A DNA stretch of 33,911 nt, taken from contig JADFIG010000036.1 in assembly GCA_022566735.1 (NCBI GenBank), forward strand, positions 1 through 33,911, in the 5' to 3' direction. Shown here piece after piece: positions 23,428 to 32,787 of the stretch. Numbering within the stretch: the stretch's first letter is position 1; every line of letters starts with the position of its first letter. Both the position numbers and the translations under genes were made by a program. This DNA comes from Pseudomonadota bacterium. Its GTDB lineage: Bacteria > Pseudomonadota > Gammaproteobacteria > Burkholderiales > Burkholderiaceae_C. The notes below the pieces were generated by a model, which saw nothing but the letters and a program-made list of their open reading frames with translations, did not search any database and had not been told where the DNA came from.

Positions 23428-26400
23428 TCACCTGGTCTTCATCCCGGGGATTTCGCGCCACTGGATGCGCAGGTCATGGGCCGGCACGCAGCCGTTGACG
23501 TCGGAGTTGGCCGACATGAAGCGCGAAGCCATCTTGCCGGCCGGGCAGCGCGCCTCCAGGGCATCCTCGCAGTGCTGCCCATTGGCGTCACAGAGCCTCT
23601 TCCTGACCGGCGTGGCGTCGCGGGCCACGATGCCGCCCTGGTCGTTGCGCAGGTCATTGCCCATCGCGGTGACGGTGTGGAGGACCGTGCCGCCGGCATC
23701 GCGGATGACGTAGGGCTTGAGCAGGCCCGGCACCGGCAGGCCATTGATGGGGTTGAAGCCATAGACCGTGCCCAGCGGCGCCATCGAGCACGACTGCTCG
23801 GCCGCGGCGCTGTCTTGCGGGCGCACCGAGGTGAAGATCACGAAGTTCTGGCGGCTCAGGGGCGACGACAGCACGGCTTCGCCGCGGTCAGGGAACTCGA
23901 AGAACCAGCCGTCGTTGACCGCCGGGTCGAAGCCCACGGCCGCGGCGTTGTCCAGCAGCGGCACTTCCTGATCCGCGCTGGTGGCCGGGCTGCCGCTGGC
24001 CGTGACCGGCTCGCCCTGGGCATTGGTCAGGATCTGGTAGACGAAGCCATCGGCAGAGCGGCGCAGCACGCGCTTGAGGAAGGATGGCACGGTCACGGTC
24101 GTCGCCTCAGGGGTGCCTGGGTCGCGGGTCTGGGAGACCGTGCGCAAGACGCTGGGCAAGGGGTTGGGGGTGGCGTCGGCGGCCGGCGGATAGACCTGGT
24201 CCTCCGCGTAGCGCCCCTTGTCCCACACCGAGAAGAAGCGCTGGACCACCGTGGTGTCGGGGAAGTCAGCCGATCCGATGGCCCGCCCCGTGCCGAAGCT
24301 GACCATGGTGCCGCCGAAACTCGGGAAGGACACCACCGGCGCCGTCGTGATCGGCAAGGCCGTGCTGGCATCGACGCGGGCGGTGAACAAGGGCACGGCC
24401 TCGCCTCCGCTGAGCAAGGCGCTGCGCCAGTTGGCAGGGTTGTCCGAGCGCAGGTCGAACTTCCAGACCTGGCCCTTGAGGTCGGTGGCATAGACCAGGT
24501 CGGCGGTGCCGTTGTTGTCCAGGTCCACCCAGGTCGCGCCCATCAGGCCGTTGCCGCTGTCGGTGGCCCGGGTCAGCAGCTTGGTGTAGCCACGGGGCTG
24601 GCCGGAGGCGTCCTGCCACGACGTCGCACCGGCTCCGGGCCCCTCGGCGTTGACGATGAACAGCGCCGCCCGGCCTGCGCCCGAGCCATGGCCATTGGGC
24701 ACCAGCACCGCGAACTTGTGGTTGTTGAGGTACACCACCTGGCTGGCCTGGCCGGACACCCCGTGGCGGACCGGCGCCACCAGGCCATGGCCCAGGTCGG
24801 CATCGTCGGCCGCGGTGAACACCCAGCGGAAGATGCTGGCAGCGCGCGATTCGTTGAGCGCCTCGCCGTCGACGCCCCCGGCCAGCGGCCCGCCCGCCCC
24901 GGTGACATCGAGCGCAAAAATGGCGCGACCGCCCCGGCCCAGCGGCGCGAACAGGTAGGTGCGCCAGGCCGAGGTCGCTTCGCCGGACGGCACCAGCACA
25001 TCCGCGGTGAAGGGGCTGCCATCCATCAGGGAGACGGCCGCGGTGTTGGTGACGCTCAAGGCCGCGCCCAGGCGACTCACCAGCGGGCTGGGCACGTAGG
25101 ACAGCACCGGGCTCAGGTCGGACGCGCGGAACCCATGCAGCATCCCGTCATTGGCCCCCACCCACAGCAGGCTGGCGCGGGCCACCTTGCCCAGGGCAAA
25201 ACTGCGGTAGGACGGCGAGCCCGCAGGGAAGTCGGCATCGGTGTAGCGCGCCGACGCCTGGCTGTCCTGCACCCACGGCGTCGAGTTCACCACGGGTCCC
25301 ATGATGTTGTCCTGGTCGCGGGTGCGGAAGGTCACGCCCTGGGCGCTGCGCTTGCCGCGCATGTAGGCCACCAGGTCAGCGCCGAACTGGGCCTGGGCCG
25401 GCGTCAAGGTGGTGGCCGCTGGCGACGCGCCGGTGAGCCCGCGCACGTAGTCCGGCGTGCTGTCGATGCCCAGGCCACTGCCGCCCCAGACGAAGGCGCG
25501 GCCCACGAACCCGTCGTTGGTGATCACCTGGCGATCCGCCACGGGCTGAGCACCCGCGGTCTCCGGGTTGCTGGCCGATGTCAGTTGCGGCCCCGCGCGG
25601 AAGCTGGGCGTGCTGCCGAACACCCCGTCTGCGCCCAGCACAAAAGCCTCGACATCGCCTGAGAAGCTGTCCGGACTGAAGCGGCTCACGTACTTGACGC
25701 TGCCGTTGATGAGTTGGGAGGACGACAAGGCCGGCGCCATGCCATGGGCCTGCGAGATGCGCTCCAGCAGCCGACGCAGGCGGGCCTCCAGCAACTCCGG
25801 TCGGCGCGCCAGGAAATAGCCATCGGGCTCACCGTCTGCACAGGCAGTCCCCGAGCACGCCAGCCCGCTGTTGTTCTCGCTGTCCCAGTTCGTGGCCTGG
25901 CGTGGCGTGGCGCTGGCGGCCTGGGGCGAAGCATCCGAACTCAAGGCAAAGGCGTTGCGCTCGCCGGTGTCGAAGCTGCCGTACTTGGCCAGATACCACA
26001 GCGGGTCCCGCAGGGTCACCGCATCCGCCCCGGCGGTCACGCGGAACTTGCTGGCCACCGTCGTGGTGTGGGCGACCGTGCCGACGCCCACCTGGTCGAT
26101 GAAGCCGACATTGCCGGGCGTGCCCTGGAAAGCCGTCGGCCAGGCAAAGTGGTCGTAGGGATCGGCAGGGTTGCCCGAAACCTGGCTGCCCACGTCCAGG
26201 CCCGCGTTGGTGAAGCGACAGCCCAGTTGGTAGGCCTCCCCGCCCGCCGCGGCCAGGTCGGCGCAACGGCCGGTCTTGAAGTAGCCGTTGGAGCCGTGGG
26301 TCAGGTAGCGGCCATCGCCCTGGAAGCTGCCATCGGGCGGCGCATCGGTGCCGATGATGCTGAAGCCATGCGTCCCGCGTGCGCCCGCGTCGTGGCCCAG

Positions 26401-28800
26401 CACATCGGTCAGCACGGTCAGGTCATGCGCCCCCGTCTGCCCCGCCACCGGACGGAGCTCCCAGCGGATGAAGCCCACCAGGTCCATGTCGTAGTCGCCA
26501 CCGAACTGGGCGTCGTTCCAGGTCACCACGTAGGCGCCCGAGGGGTTGCCGCTGCCTGCCGCCGGGCCGGCGTACAAGGCCCGGAAGGTGAGCATGGCGC
26601 CGGGCATCAGGTCCTGCACCGCGCGCCCATGGTCCCAGGTGCTCTCCGGCGTGATGAACACCTTGCGGCCGGTGTTGCCGATCGGGATCTCGATGCGCGC
26701 CACGCCGCCCGCCAGCGACGCCGCGTAAGACTTCACCCGCAGCGCAGAAGCCGGCAGGTTGGCCGGCAGCACCCCAGCCCCGGTGTCGGCAGTGAGCCCG
26801 GCGCCCGTGGCGAGGTCCGCGGCCGTGGCCTCGCCCAGGCTGCGGATCGCGTGGGTGTTGGCCATGAAGGCCGCCCCCGCCCCGATGTAGGCGCCCTTCA
26901 CCGCAGGGGCCTCCGGGCACACGCCCGCCACGCCGGACAACCCCGGCGAGTACGCCGTGCCCACGCCCTTGCCCGTGCCGATCAGCTTGGCCGTGCAGTC
27001 GCTGCCGAAGTCGCGCGCGGCCGATCCCACCGAACGCCGGGTGCCGTTGAGCGCCTCGTGGTCCGCATCGCCGATGAGGTCCGTCCAGGCCGCGAGGTTG
27101 CGAGACTGGCCATTGGCGCGCAGGAAGTGGTCGGCCGAGCCGTAGGCATCGCCATCGCTGCCATCCAGCGCGTCGAAGCTGACGCTGCCGCTGGAGATGG
27201 CCAGCACATGCATGGGCCGGCAGATGCCCTTGCCGTACAGGCTGCCACGGGCCTGGCCCGAAGCCGCATCGCGCGAGGCATTGCTCAGAGGGTCGCGCGG
27301 CGCCACGTTCACCGGCAGGCCCAGGCCGCTGTCGCGCGCCATGCTGGCGGGTTGATCGAAGGTGGGGCGCCCCGCGAAATAGGCCAGGGCCTGCACCACC
27401 ATCTCCGACATGGGGTTGCCCCAGGACGGGAACTGGCCATTGACGAGTTCACCGGGGATGACATAGCCACCCGTGCCCGCCGCAGAGGCATTGAAATTGC
27501 CCGCATCGTAGAGGCGGATGCGGTCGAAGGTCTTGACGATGCCCTCCTCGCGCCGCGTGCCGTCGGCCTTCACGCACTCGGCAGGCAAGCCGCTGGCGAT
27601 GTTGTGGCAGAAGCGCCCGGTCGCCCGGTCGATCTCGTCGTTGACGCTGCCCACGTTCTTGCGCAGGGCGCCGCCGCGCAGGTTGGCGTCATAGCTGCCG
27701 GTGATCAGGCCGAACTCCGCGCGGCTGGCCTTGAGGGCATCGGCCGTCGCGCCGAACTCCTGCAGCAAGCCGATGGGCTTGTGGCTCACCTCGGTGGTCC
27801 CATCGCTCAGGACGCGGCTGTAGGCCTGACAACGCTCACCGTCCGTCATGCCAGCTTTGCAGGCCTGGACACGCACGGCGAAATCGGGCCCCGCCGACGA
27901 GGCGCGCAGGCCATCCTGGCTCTCCACGGGCAACAGCGTCCGGTGGGCCGTCGGATCTGGCGTGCTGGCCCCCTGGGACGGCCCGTACTTCGCATGAAAA
28001 GCGCGCACCTTCTCGCCGAACGTGAAGCCGCGGCTGCTGCCATCGCCCCAGTTGCACACCGTGCCCGGGGTGGTGGCCCACAGGCTGAAGTTGCCACGCG
28101 CCACCCGGATCATGGGGAAGTCCTCGGTGCCCGGGTCGAAGCGGTTCGAGCTGCGGTTGCAGAGGGTGATGCCCGCCCCCTGCAGGTCCGTGGCGGCATC
28201 GAAGGGCGTGTAGTCGGCGACATCGGCGCCGCTGTAGTACTTCACGAAGGAGTGCGCGTCCTGCGACAGCAAGGCCACCTCCAGCGTCGTGTCCTGGGCT
28301 GTGTCGTCGCGACGGAAGCCGCCGTACAAGGTCTTGCGCACCACGTCCAGGCGCGTCATGGTCGCCCAGTTCAGGAAGTTGCCGCTCCACAGGCCCTGGC
28401 CACGCTGGCAACTCAGGCGTCCGCTGCTGTCGCGCAGTGCAACCACGGCGGGCTCGAAGCGCCCCCGCCCACCGCTTGCGGCGGCGTTGTAGGCGTAGCA
28501 CTTGCCCGCATCGAAATAGCCGTAGTAGCGGAAGGTCGGCTTGAAGGTGGTGTCGTCCACGCCATCGCCGTCGATGTCCTCGTAATCGGTGTAGATGGGC
28601 GAGAACAGCGTGTGGTCCTTCGACGCCGTGAGCATCATCATCGGCCCCGTCGCCCCGAAACCCAGGTTGGGCGGGTACGGCCCCAGGGGCGTGGAGCGGT
28701 AGAGCCCATCTGCGGACTGCGCCCAGCCCAGGGCCGTGGTGCCCAGCAAGGCAGCCAGGGTGCTGATGGCCAGCAGCCATCGCGCGACGATGCGGTTCAT
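23428..28800 (-). CDS. pilY1: PilY1, type IV pilus tip adhesin/assembly factor
   Basis: PilY1 sits at the pilus tip with the minor pilins and promotes pilus extension, adhesion and surface sensing. The protein is about 1,790 residues, well above the roughly 1,160 of Pseudomonas aeruginosa PilY1. It has a signal peptide (MNRIVARWLLAISTLAALLG..., cleavage after AWA) starting at the ATG at 28800. An EF-hand-like loop with Asp75, Asp77, Asp79 and Asp83 (DIDGDGVDD) lies near the N-terminus. The C-terminal part (from about residue 1100) is the PilY1 beta-propeller domain. It contains a second Ca-binding loop VDLDNNGTADLVYA (Asp1426, Asp1428, Asn1430, Asp1434), where Pseudomonas PilY1 has its functional calcium site. 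I could not find a clean DxSxS MIDAS. Confidence 0.93.
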   Translation of the reverse strand: MNRIVARWLLAISTLAALLGTTALGWAQSADGLYRSTPLGPYPPNLGFGATGPMMMLTASKDHTLFSPIYTDYEDIDGDGVDDTTFKPTFRYYGYFDAGKCYAYNAAASGGRGRFEPAVVALRDSSGRLSCQRGQGLWSGNFLNWATMTRLDVVRKTLYGGFRRDDTAQDTTLEVALLSQDAHSFVKYYSGADVADYTPFDAATDLQGAGITLCNRSSNRFDPGTEDFPMIRVARGNFSLWATTPGTVCNWGDGSSRGFTFGEKVRAFHAKYGPSQGASTPDPTAHRTLLPVESQDGLRASSAGPDFAVRVQACKAGMTDGERCQAYSRVLSDGTTEVSHKPIGLLQEFGATADALKASRAEFGLITGSYDANLRGGALRKNVGSVNDEIDRATGRFCHNIASGLPAECVKADGTRREEGIVKTFDRIRLYDAGNFNASAAGTGGYVIPGELVNGQFPSWGNPMSEMVVQALAYFAGRPTFDQPASMARDSGLGLPVNVAPRDPLSNASRDAASGQARGSLYGKGICRPMHVLAISSGSVSFDALDGSDGDAYGSADHFLRANGQSRNLAAWTDLIGDADHEALNGTRRSVGSAARDFGSDCTAKLIGTGKGVGTAYSPGLSGVAGVCPEAPAVKGAYIGAGAAFMANTHAIRSLGEATAADLATGAGLTADTGAGVLPANLPASALRVKSYAASLAGGVARIEIPIGNTGRKVFITPESTWDHGRAVQDLMPGAMLTFRALYAGPAAGSGNPSGAYVVTWNDAQFGGDYDMDLVGFIRWELRPVAGQTGAHDLTVLTDVLGHDAGARGTHGFSIIGTDAPPDGSFQGDGRYLTHGSNGYFKTGRCADLAAAGGEAYQLGCRFTNAGLDVGSQVSGNPADPYDHFAWPTAFQGTPGNVGFIDQVGVGTVAHTTTVASKFRVTAGADAVTLRDPLWYLAKYGSFDTGERNAFALSSDASPQAASATPRQATNWDSENNSGLACSGTACADGEPDGYFLARRPELLEARLRRLLERISQAHGMAPALSSSQLINGSVKYVSRFSPDSFSGDVEAFVLGADGVFGSTPSFRAGPQLTSASNPETAGAQPVADRQVITNDGFVGRAFVWGGSGLGIDSTPDYVRGLTGASPAATTLTPAQAQFGADLVAYMRGKRSAQGVTFRTRDQDNIMGPVVNSTPWVQDSQASARYTDADFPAGSPSYRSFALGKVARASLLWVGANDGMLHGFRASDLSPVLSYVPSPLVSRLGAALSVTNTAAVSLMDGSPFTADVLVPSGEATSAWRTYLFAPLGRGGRAIFALDVTGAGGPLAGGVDGEALNESRAASIFRWVFTAADDADLGHGLVAPVRHGVSGQASQVVYLNNHKFAVLVPNGHGSGAGRAALFIVNAEGPGAGATSWQDASGQPRGYTKLLTRATDSGNGLMGATWVDLDNNGTADLVYATDLKGQVWKFDLRSDNPANWRSALLSGGEAVPLFTARVDASTALPITTAPVVSFPSFGGTMVSFGTGRAIGSADFPDTTVVQRFFSVWDKGRYAEDQVYPPAADATPNPLPSVLRTVSQTRDPGTPEATTVTVPSFLKRVLRRSADGFVYQILTNAQGEPVTASGSPATSADQEVPLLDNAAAVGFDPAVNDGWFFEFPDRGEAVLSSPLSRQNFVIFTSVRPQDSAAAEQSCSMAPLGTVYGFNPINGLPVPGLLKPYVIRDAGGTVLHTVTAMGNDLRNDQGGIVARDATPVRKRLCDANGQHCEDALEARCPAGKMASRFMSANSDVNGCVPAHDLRIQWREIPGMKTR

Positions 28801-28823
28801 GAGGTGGACCCTGCGCGTGGTGC

Positions 28824-29543
28824 TCACAGATCGGGCACCCGGAAATAGGACTGCACCACCACTTCCGTGCCCGGCCGGTAGCCAAAGCCTCGCGCGGTGA
28901 TGCGGAAGATGACTTGCTCGGCACGGCGGATGTGCTCGATCAGGTATTCGGGTTGCTGCACCACGCCCTGGATGGGCGCGACCCCGGTGTACACGCCCAG
29001 CGGCACCGCGCCCGTGAAGCCGGCGCACTGGCTGCCATCCTGGTGGTCGAGCCGGCTGGGCTTGGTGGCCGGGTTGTTGTTCCAGCGCCCGCCCGAAGCC
29101 ACAGGCCACCAGGGCTCGCCAGGTGCCGCCGACGTGGCCGTGGCGAAGTTCGCCGTCCGCCGCGTGGCCTCGCTGTGGGCGCACTGGCCATGGGTGCAGG
29201 CCGTGTCCGGCGGCACGCTGCCCACCACGGGGCGCTCGACGCCGCGCGCGCAGGGCGCATCGGGGCGCGCGTCGCCATTGGCCAGCATCAGGTCACGCTC
29301 CGCGTCGCGCAGGGCGGCCTCGGCAGCCTGCCTGGCGACCTGGCTGTCGAGCTGGTTGCGCGCCATGGACTCGCCCTGCACGGCCAGCCTCGCGCTGACG
29401 ATGGCGATGCCCGTGAGCGCCAGGGTGAAGATCAGCACCACCAGCAGGGCCACGCCTTGCTGATGTCCGCGTTGATGCCCGCATTCATGTCGCCCTGGAC
29501 GTGGCCGCGGATGGAGGGGCAAGGTGGGGCAGCTGCGTGTCAT
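28824..29543 (-). CDS. pilX: PilX-type minor pilin
   Basis: This 239-residue protein is inserted as a pilin-like subunit. The leader is long (30 residues, ending HQRGHQQG). The hydrophobic helix VALLVVLIFTLALTGIAIVS follows, then the segment QLDSQVARQAAEAALRDAERDL characteristic of PilX/GspK-type N-terminal domains. Glu5 of ordinary pilins is replaced by valine, as in many PilX-like proteins. The C-terminal region is a globular domain with several cysteines. The ATG at 29543 is the only one that keeps the leader in frame, and the gene lies 19 nt after pilW and 23 nt before pilY1. Confidence 0.85.
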   Translation of the reverse strand: MTRSCPTLPLHPRPRPGRHECGHQRGHQQGVALLVVLIFTLALTGIAIVSARLAVQGESMARNQLDSQVARQAAEAALRDAERDLMLANGDARPDAPCARGVERPVVGSVPPDTACTHGQCAHSEATRRTANFATATSAAPGEPWWPVASGGRWNNNPATKPSRLDHQDGSQCAGFTGAVPLGVYTGVAPIQGVVQQPEYLIEHIRRAEQVIFRITARGFGYRPGTEVVVQSYFRVPDL

Positions 29544-29562
29544 CGGGGCACTCGCTTCGCCA

Positions 29563-30624
29563 TCAGACCGACTGCGTCTGGCGGTTCTTGACACTGAACA
29601 CCTGCTCGAAGCGACGCACCTGGGCCCCGCCCGGCGGCGTGTAGCTGCTGCCACGGCAGTCGGTGATGGCGCTCGCCTGGCCATGGGCACCACTGCGCAC
29701 GCCCGAGCCGCTGGTGGAGCGCACCAGCAGGCACACCCGCACGGCCACCACGCGCCGCCAGGGCTGGTAGACCACGCCATCGATGTTGGCGCCGCCCAAG
29801 GCCGTCACCTGGCTGGCCGTGAGGTACTGCTTGGGCCGCAGGCTCGCATCGTCCATCACGCCATAGCGCACCTCGAACTGCTCCACGCCACGGATGAGCT
29901 CCTGGTAACCGGTGTTGTTGTCCGCGGTGCCGTTGCCACTGCAGGCCAGCGAGTAGGTGTCGATGGCCGCGCCGTCCACCTGGATGCGGCTCTTGACCAG
30001 CTGGTAGCGGTTGACCACCAGCAGCGGCGCATCCGGCGCCACGCCCCGGCTGCCCGAGGTCGTGATGACGCTGCCGGCTGCGCGTTCCCGCCCCTGGTTG
30101 TAGGCGCTGTTGGCAACGTCGGCATAGGTGCAATCGGACCGCTGGCCTCGGTCCAGAGAGAACGCGTCGTTGGTGAAGTAGGACACCACCAGCGCATCCG
30201 AGCCCGCCGGGCCGGAAGTGCCGTTGTGCGCAGCGCAGTTGCCGGTGGTCGCGTCGAAGCGCTGGCCCTCGCAGCCGAACAGGCCATGCTGGTAGGCCTG
30301 CGGCAGGTTGACCAGGCTCTGCGTGGCCGCCAGGTCATGGGACCACAGCACGTTCGAGCCCGGCGCCCGGGCCGTGTTGGCCGGCTCCACGCTCACGGCC
30401 GGGTAGAAGGCGGCGTTGCCGATCTCCCGACCCAGCAGGTCCAGCGCCAGGTTGCCCGACTCGAAGATGGCACCGCGCTCGTCCACGGCCTTTTGTGCGC
30501 TGCGCGAGTTCAGGTAAAGCAGGGTCGCCGCCAGCACCAGCAGCAGGTTGAGGGCGATGGTCACCATCAACTCGACCAGCGTCACGCCCCTCTGCTGGCG
30601 AGGCAGCCTCATCGACATGTTCAT
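29563..30624 (-). CDS. pilW: PilW-type minor pilin
   Basis: This is a 353-residue prepilin. The leader MNMSMRLPRQQRG is followed by VTLVELMVTIALNLLLVLAA with Glu5 present. The family-typical segment RGAIFESGNLALDLLGREIGN follows the helix. A large C-terminal domain contains paired cysteines. The ATG at 30624 overlaps the pilV stop (ATGA), which fixes the start. Minor pilins PilV, PilW, PilX and FimT/FimU prime pilus assembly and form the tip complex with PilY1. Confidence 0.9.
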   Translation of the reverse strand: MNMSMRLPRQQRGVTLVELMVTIALNLLLVLAATLLYLNSRSAQKAVDERGAIFESGNLALDLLGREIGNAAFYPAVSVEPANTARAPGSNVLWSHDLAATQSLVNLPQAYQHGLFGCEGQRFDATTGNCAAHNGTSGPAGSDALVVSYFTNDAFSLDRGQRSDCTYADVANSAYNQGRERAAGSVITTSGSRGVAPDAPLLVVNRYQLVKSRIQVDGAAIDTYSLACSGNGTADNNTGYQELIRGVEQFEVRYGVMDDASLRPKQYLTASQVTALGGANIDGVVYQPWRRVVAVRVCLLVRSTSGSGVRSGAHGQASAITDCRGSSYTPPGGAQVRRFEQVFSVKNRQTQSV

Positions 30625-31307
30625 GGGATCACCGTGAAGTTGGCGCAACGCACACCCGCCGTGGCACCGCTGCCTCCCAGCGCGCCGTCGGGGCAGCAGG
30701 TCTGCAGCGCCAGGCCGCTCATGGTGGCGGGGTCACAGCGCGGGCTGGTGCGCGAGGTGAAGCCGGCAGAGCCGCCATCGCCGAAATCCTTGTCTGCCCA
30801 CATGAAGGTCACGGTCAGGCCCGTCAGCGCGGAGCCCGCAACCCGCACCCCACCGCGGGGCAACTCGCGGCGCACGGCGGCACGCCACTGCGCCATGTCG
30901 TACGCGGCAAGCTCCTCGGCAGAGCAGGTGGTGCTGCCGGCGCCCGTGCCGCCACAGTCCTTGGCGATGGCCGGCGTGGCCGCGGCTGCCTGCGTGGCCC
31001 AGGTGTCGCTCAACAGGTAGGGCGAGTTGGCCGAGGCCCCCGGCACCCCCGGAGCGGCCAGGACATTGGCACGCACGCGCTCGGCATAGTCCGACAGCAG
31101 GCTCGACAGCTGCGCCCGCTGTGCCGACCCCATCTGGTAGCGCAGGGTGTAGCCCTGCAAGGCCGCCAGGCTGACCATCCCCAGGGCCAGGATCAGCATG
31201 GACACCAGCACCTCGACCAGCGTGACGCCGCGCGCGCGTGGCGCCAGGCGCACACGCCCCCTCAGGCCCGAAGGCGGCACGACGGCCATCGACCGCCGCG
31301 TCCTCAC
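30621..31307 (-). CDS. pilV: PilV-type minor pilin
   Basis: This is a 228-residue prepilin. A basic leader of about 27 residues ends PRARG before VTLVEVLVSMLILALGMVSL, with Glu5 in place and the PilV-typical helix continuation AALQGYTLRYQMGSAQRAQ. The GTG at 31307 overlaps the fimT stop (GTGA). The ATG at 31289 is an alternative start. Several cysteine residues occur near the C-terminus (CDPATMSG, TCCPDG, VRCANF). It is part of the minor-pilin tip complex. Confidence 0.9.
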   Translation of the reverse strand: MRTRRSMAVVPPSGLRGRVRLAPRARGVTLVEVLVSMLILALGMVSLAALQGYTLRYQMGSAQRAQLSSLLSDYAERVRANVLAAPGVPGASANSPYLLSDTWATQAAAATPAIAKDCGGTGAGSTTCSAEELAAYDMAQWRAAVRRELPRGGVRVAGSALTGLTVTFMWADKDFGDGGSAGFTSRTSPRCDPATMSGLALQTCCPDGALGGSGATAGVRCANFTVIP

Positions 31308-31918
31308 GGCCTGGCCCCGGCCACGCTGGTGGCGTCATCGGCAGCGGTCCTGGCCGTGATCGGCTGCACGGACACGCGCCCCTGGAAACTCACCCGGATC
31401 TCTCGCCCGAAAGGGTTCCCCTGGGGATCATCCGCATCGACCACATTGAACGTGGTGTTGCCCCCGGCACGCAACAGGCCCCTGGCATTGAAGGTCAGCC
31501 CCGCGTCCGGCGCGGTCGCGTTGTCCGTCAGCTGGAAGCGCGGGTTGCCCGGCTGCCGCACCGAAATCAGGCTGCCCGCCGACACCGGCGTCGCGGTGGG
31601 CGAGGCACAGGCGTCGTTGGCATAGACCAGCCACCCACGGTGCCACTGTCCCAGGTTGGCCTGGGTCTCGCAGGTGTCCTGGGAGTTCTCGGCCAACTGG
31701 CACACCGTCACGCAGGTGTTGCGGTTGATGGCATCCAGGCGGGCGCGCTGCAGCGTGATCGCGAAATCGTCTCGCACCCCGTTCATGCCACTGCGGGTGA
31801 TGAAGCCACGCAAGCCAGGCACGGCCACCGCCGCCAGGATGGCCACGACGGCCACCGTCACCATGGCTTCGACCAGGGTGAAGCCCCCTGGAGTGTGATT
31901 TTTTTCACGCATTCGCAT
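31304..31918 (-). CDS. fimT: FimT/FimU (GspH-type) minor pilin
   Basis: This 204-residue prepilin is the first gene of the operon. The leader MRMREKNHTPGG is cut before FTLVEAMVTVAVVAILAAVA, with Phe1 and Glu5. A GspH/FimT-type domain follows with LRGFITRSGMNGVRDDFAITLQRARLDAINRN and cysteine residues in VTVCQLAENSQDTCE. FimT/FimU and GspH are hard to tell apart by N-terminus; context with pilV-pilW-pilX-pilY1-pilE gives the type IV pilus assignment. The ATG at 31918 is favoured because a promoter -10 box sits 8 nt upstream. A second ATG lies at 31912. Confidence 0.88.
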   Translation of the reverse strand: MRMREKNHTPGGFTLVEAMVTVAVVAILAAVAVPGLRGFITRSGMNGVRDDFAITLQRARLDAINRNTCVTVCQLAENSQDTCETQANLGQWHRGWLVYANDACASPTATPVSAGSLISVRQPGNPRFQLTDNATAPDAGLTFNARGLLRAGGNTTFNVVDADDPQGNPFGREIRVSFQGRVSVQPITARTAADDATSVAGARP

Positions 31919-31926
31919 GGACGCCG

Positions 31927-31954
31927 AATGTAGCGGTCTGGTGCCCGGGATCAA
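31927..31954 (-). promoter_or_regulatory. Sigma-70-type promoter of the minor pilin operon
   Basis: On the minus strand TTGATC (31954-31949) and TACATT (31932-31927) are spaced by 16 nt, and the start would fall at or just before the fimT ATG. An imperfect AlgR-like element (GACGCCAACGG on the minus strand, about 31959-31969) lies just upstream; it has a 2-nt insertion relative to the known site. Confidence 0.45.
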
Positions 31955-32073
31955 GCCCGTTGGCGTCCCGAAGCCGACCGCTCATCCCCGCAAGGCCGGG
32001 TTCCCCCTTGATCGGCGCCGCAATCCCCCGCAAGCAAGGGGGTCTTGAGGGCGACAGGCGCCGCCCCCTGGGC

Positions 32074-32547
32074 TCAGCCTTCGCTCTTCTTGCCCGCGGC
32101 CTTGCCGGTTTCCTTGATGGCCGCCACGAACTCGCTGACGTCATCGAAGCTGCGGTACACCGAGGCAAAGCGCACATAGGCCACCTTGTCGAGCTTGCGC
32201 AACTCGCGCATCACCCACTCGCCCAGCAAGGTGGAGTCGACCTCCTTCTCGCCGGACTGCCGCAGGCGCGCCTCGATGGACTCGATGGCCCCTTCCAGTG
32301 CCTCCGCGCTCACCGGCCGCTTGCGCAGCGCGATCATCATCGACCCCTTGAGCTTGGCGCGGTCGTAGTCCGTGCGGCGCCCATCGCGCTTGACGATGGC
32401 CGGCAGTTCGATTTCCGCGCGCTCATAGGTCGTGAAGCGCTTGTCGCAGTGGTGGCACTTGCGGCGGCGACGGATGCTGTCGCCCTCATCGGAATCCCGG
32501 GTTTCGACGACCTGGGTTTCCAGGTGGCCACAGAACGGACAACGCAT
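32074..32547 (-). CDS. nrdR: NrdR, ribonucleotide reductase repressor
   Basis: NrdR senses ATP/dATP and represses ribonucleotide reductase genes. The 157-residue protein has the N-terminal zinc ribbon (MRCPFCG with Cys3 and Cys6; [14 protein letters not shown] with Cys31 and Cys34). An ATP-cone domain (about 49-139) includes [18 protein letters not shown] and [16 protein letters not shown]. It lies downstream of glyA, whose terminator ends just before it, and 155 nt before fimT. That 155-nt gap holds the fimT promoter and a 5-bp hairpin of unclear meaning. Confidence 0.96.
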   Translation of the reverse strand: MRCPFCGHLETQVVETRDSDEGDSIRRRRKCHHCDKRFTTYERAEIELPAIVKRDGRRTDYDRAKLKGSMMIALRKRPVSAEALEGAIESIEARLRQSGEKEVDSTLLGEWVMRELRKLDKVAYVRFASVYRSFDDVSEFVAAIKETGKAAGKKSEG

Positions 32548-32593
32548 GGCGGCTTTCTCTTCTTGGACGTCTTGGACGTGGGACTGCGCCTTG

Positions 32594-32629
32594 AAAAAAA
32601 CCCGGCGGGGACGCGCGTCCCGGCCGGGT
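32594..32629 (-). terminator. Intrinsic terminator after glyA
   Basis: On the minus strand ACCCGGC (32629-32623) pairs with GCCGGGT (32606-32600), with a further inner GGGACG/CGTCCC palindrome, and runs into seven T residues (32600-32594). This is a strong terminator belonging to glyA. Confidence 0.85.
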
Positions 32630-32687
32630 GGGGCGATCAGGTGTCGATCACGCCGATGCGGGCGAGGCGGGCCTCACACGGCAGGCA

Positions 32688-32787
32688 TCAACGGTACACC
32701 GGGAACTGGCGGGTCAGGGCCGACACCTGCTCGCGCACGCGGGCGATGGTGGCCTCGTCGTGCGGCTTGTCCAGCACGTCGGCGATA
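32688..32787 (-). CDS. glyA: GlyA, serine hydroxymethyltransferase (last codons only)
   Basis: Only the C-terminus is present, reading IADVLDKPHDEATIARVREQ and then VSALTRQFPVYR before the stop at 32688-32690. This matches the end of betaproteobacterial GlyA, which interconverts serine and glycine with tetrahydrofolate. Upstream of about 32787 the same frame continues but no longer resembles GlyA. The gene is cut at the junction described separately. Its own terminator at 32594-32629 and neighbour nrdR are intact. Confidence 0.8.

Noticed and set aside
26957..27281. VWA/MIDAS adhesion domain in PilY1 around VLAISSGSVSFDALDG
   Set aside because: The segment resembles a VWA strand, but the first Asp of DxSxS is missing, so a metal-ion-dependent adhesion site cannot be claimed.
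31955..31970. AlgR binding site upstream of fimT
   Set aside because: The element reads CCGTTGGCGTC on the + strand; relative to CCGTTCGTC it has inserted bases, so it is not a reliable match.
32025..32042. CCCCC/GGGGG hairpin between nrdR and fimT as a terminator
   Set aside because: Only 5 bp and not followed by T residues on the minus strand.
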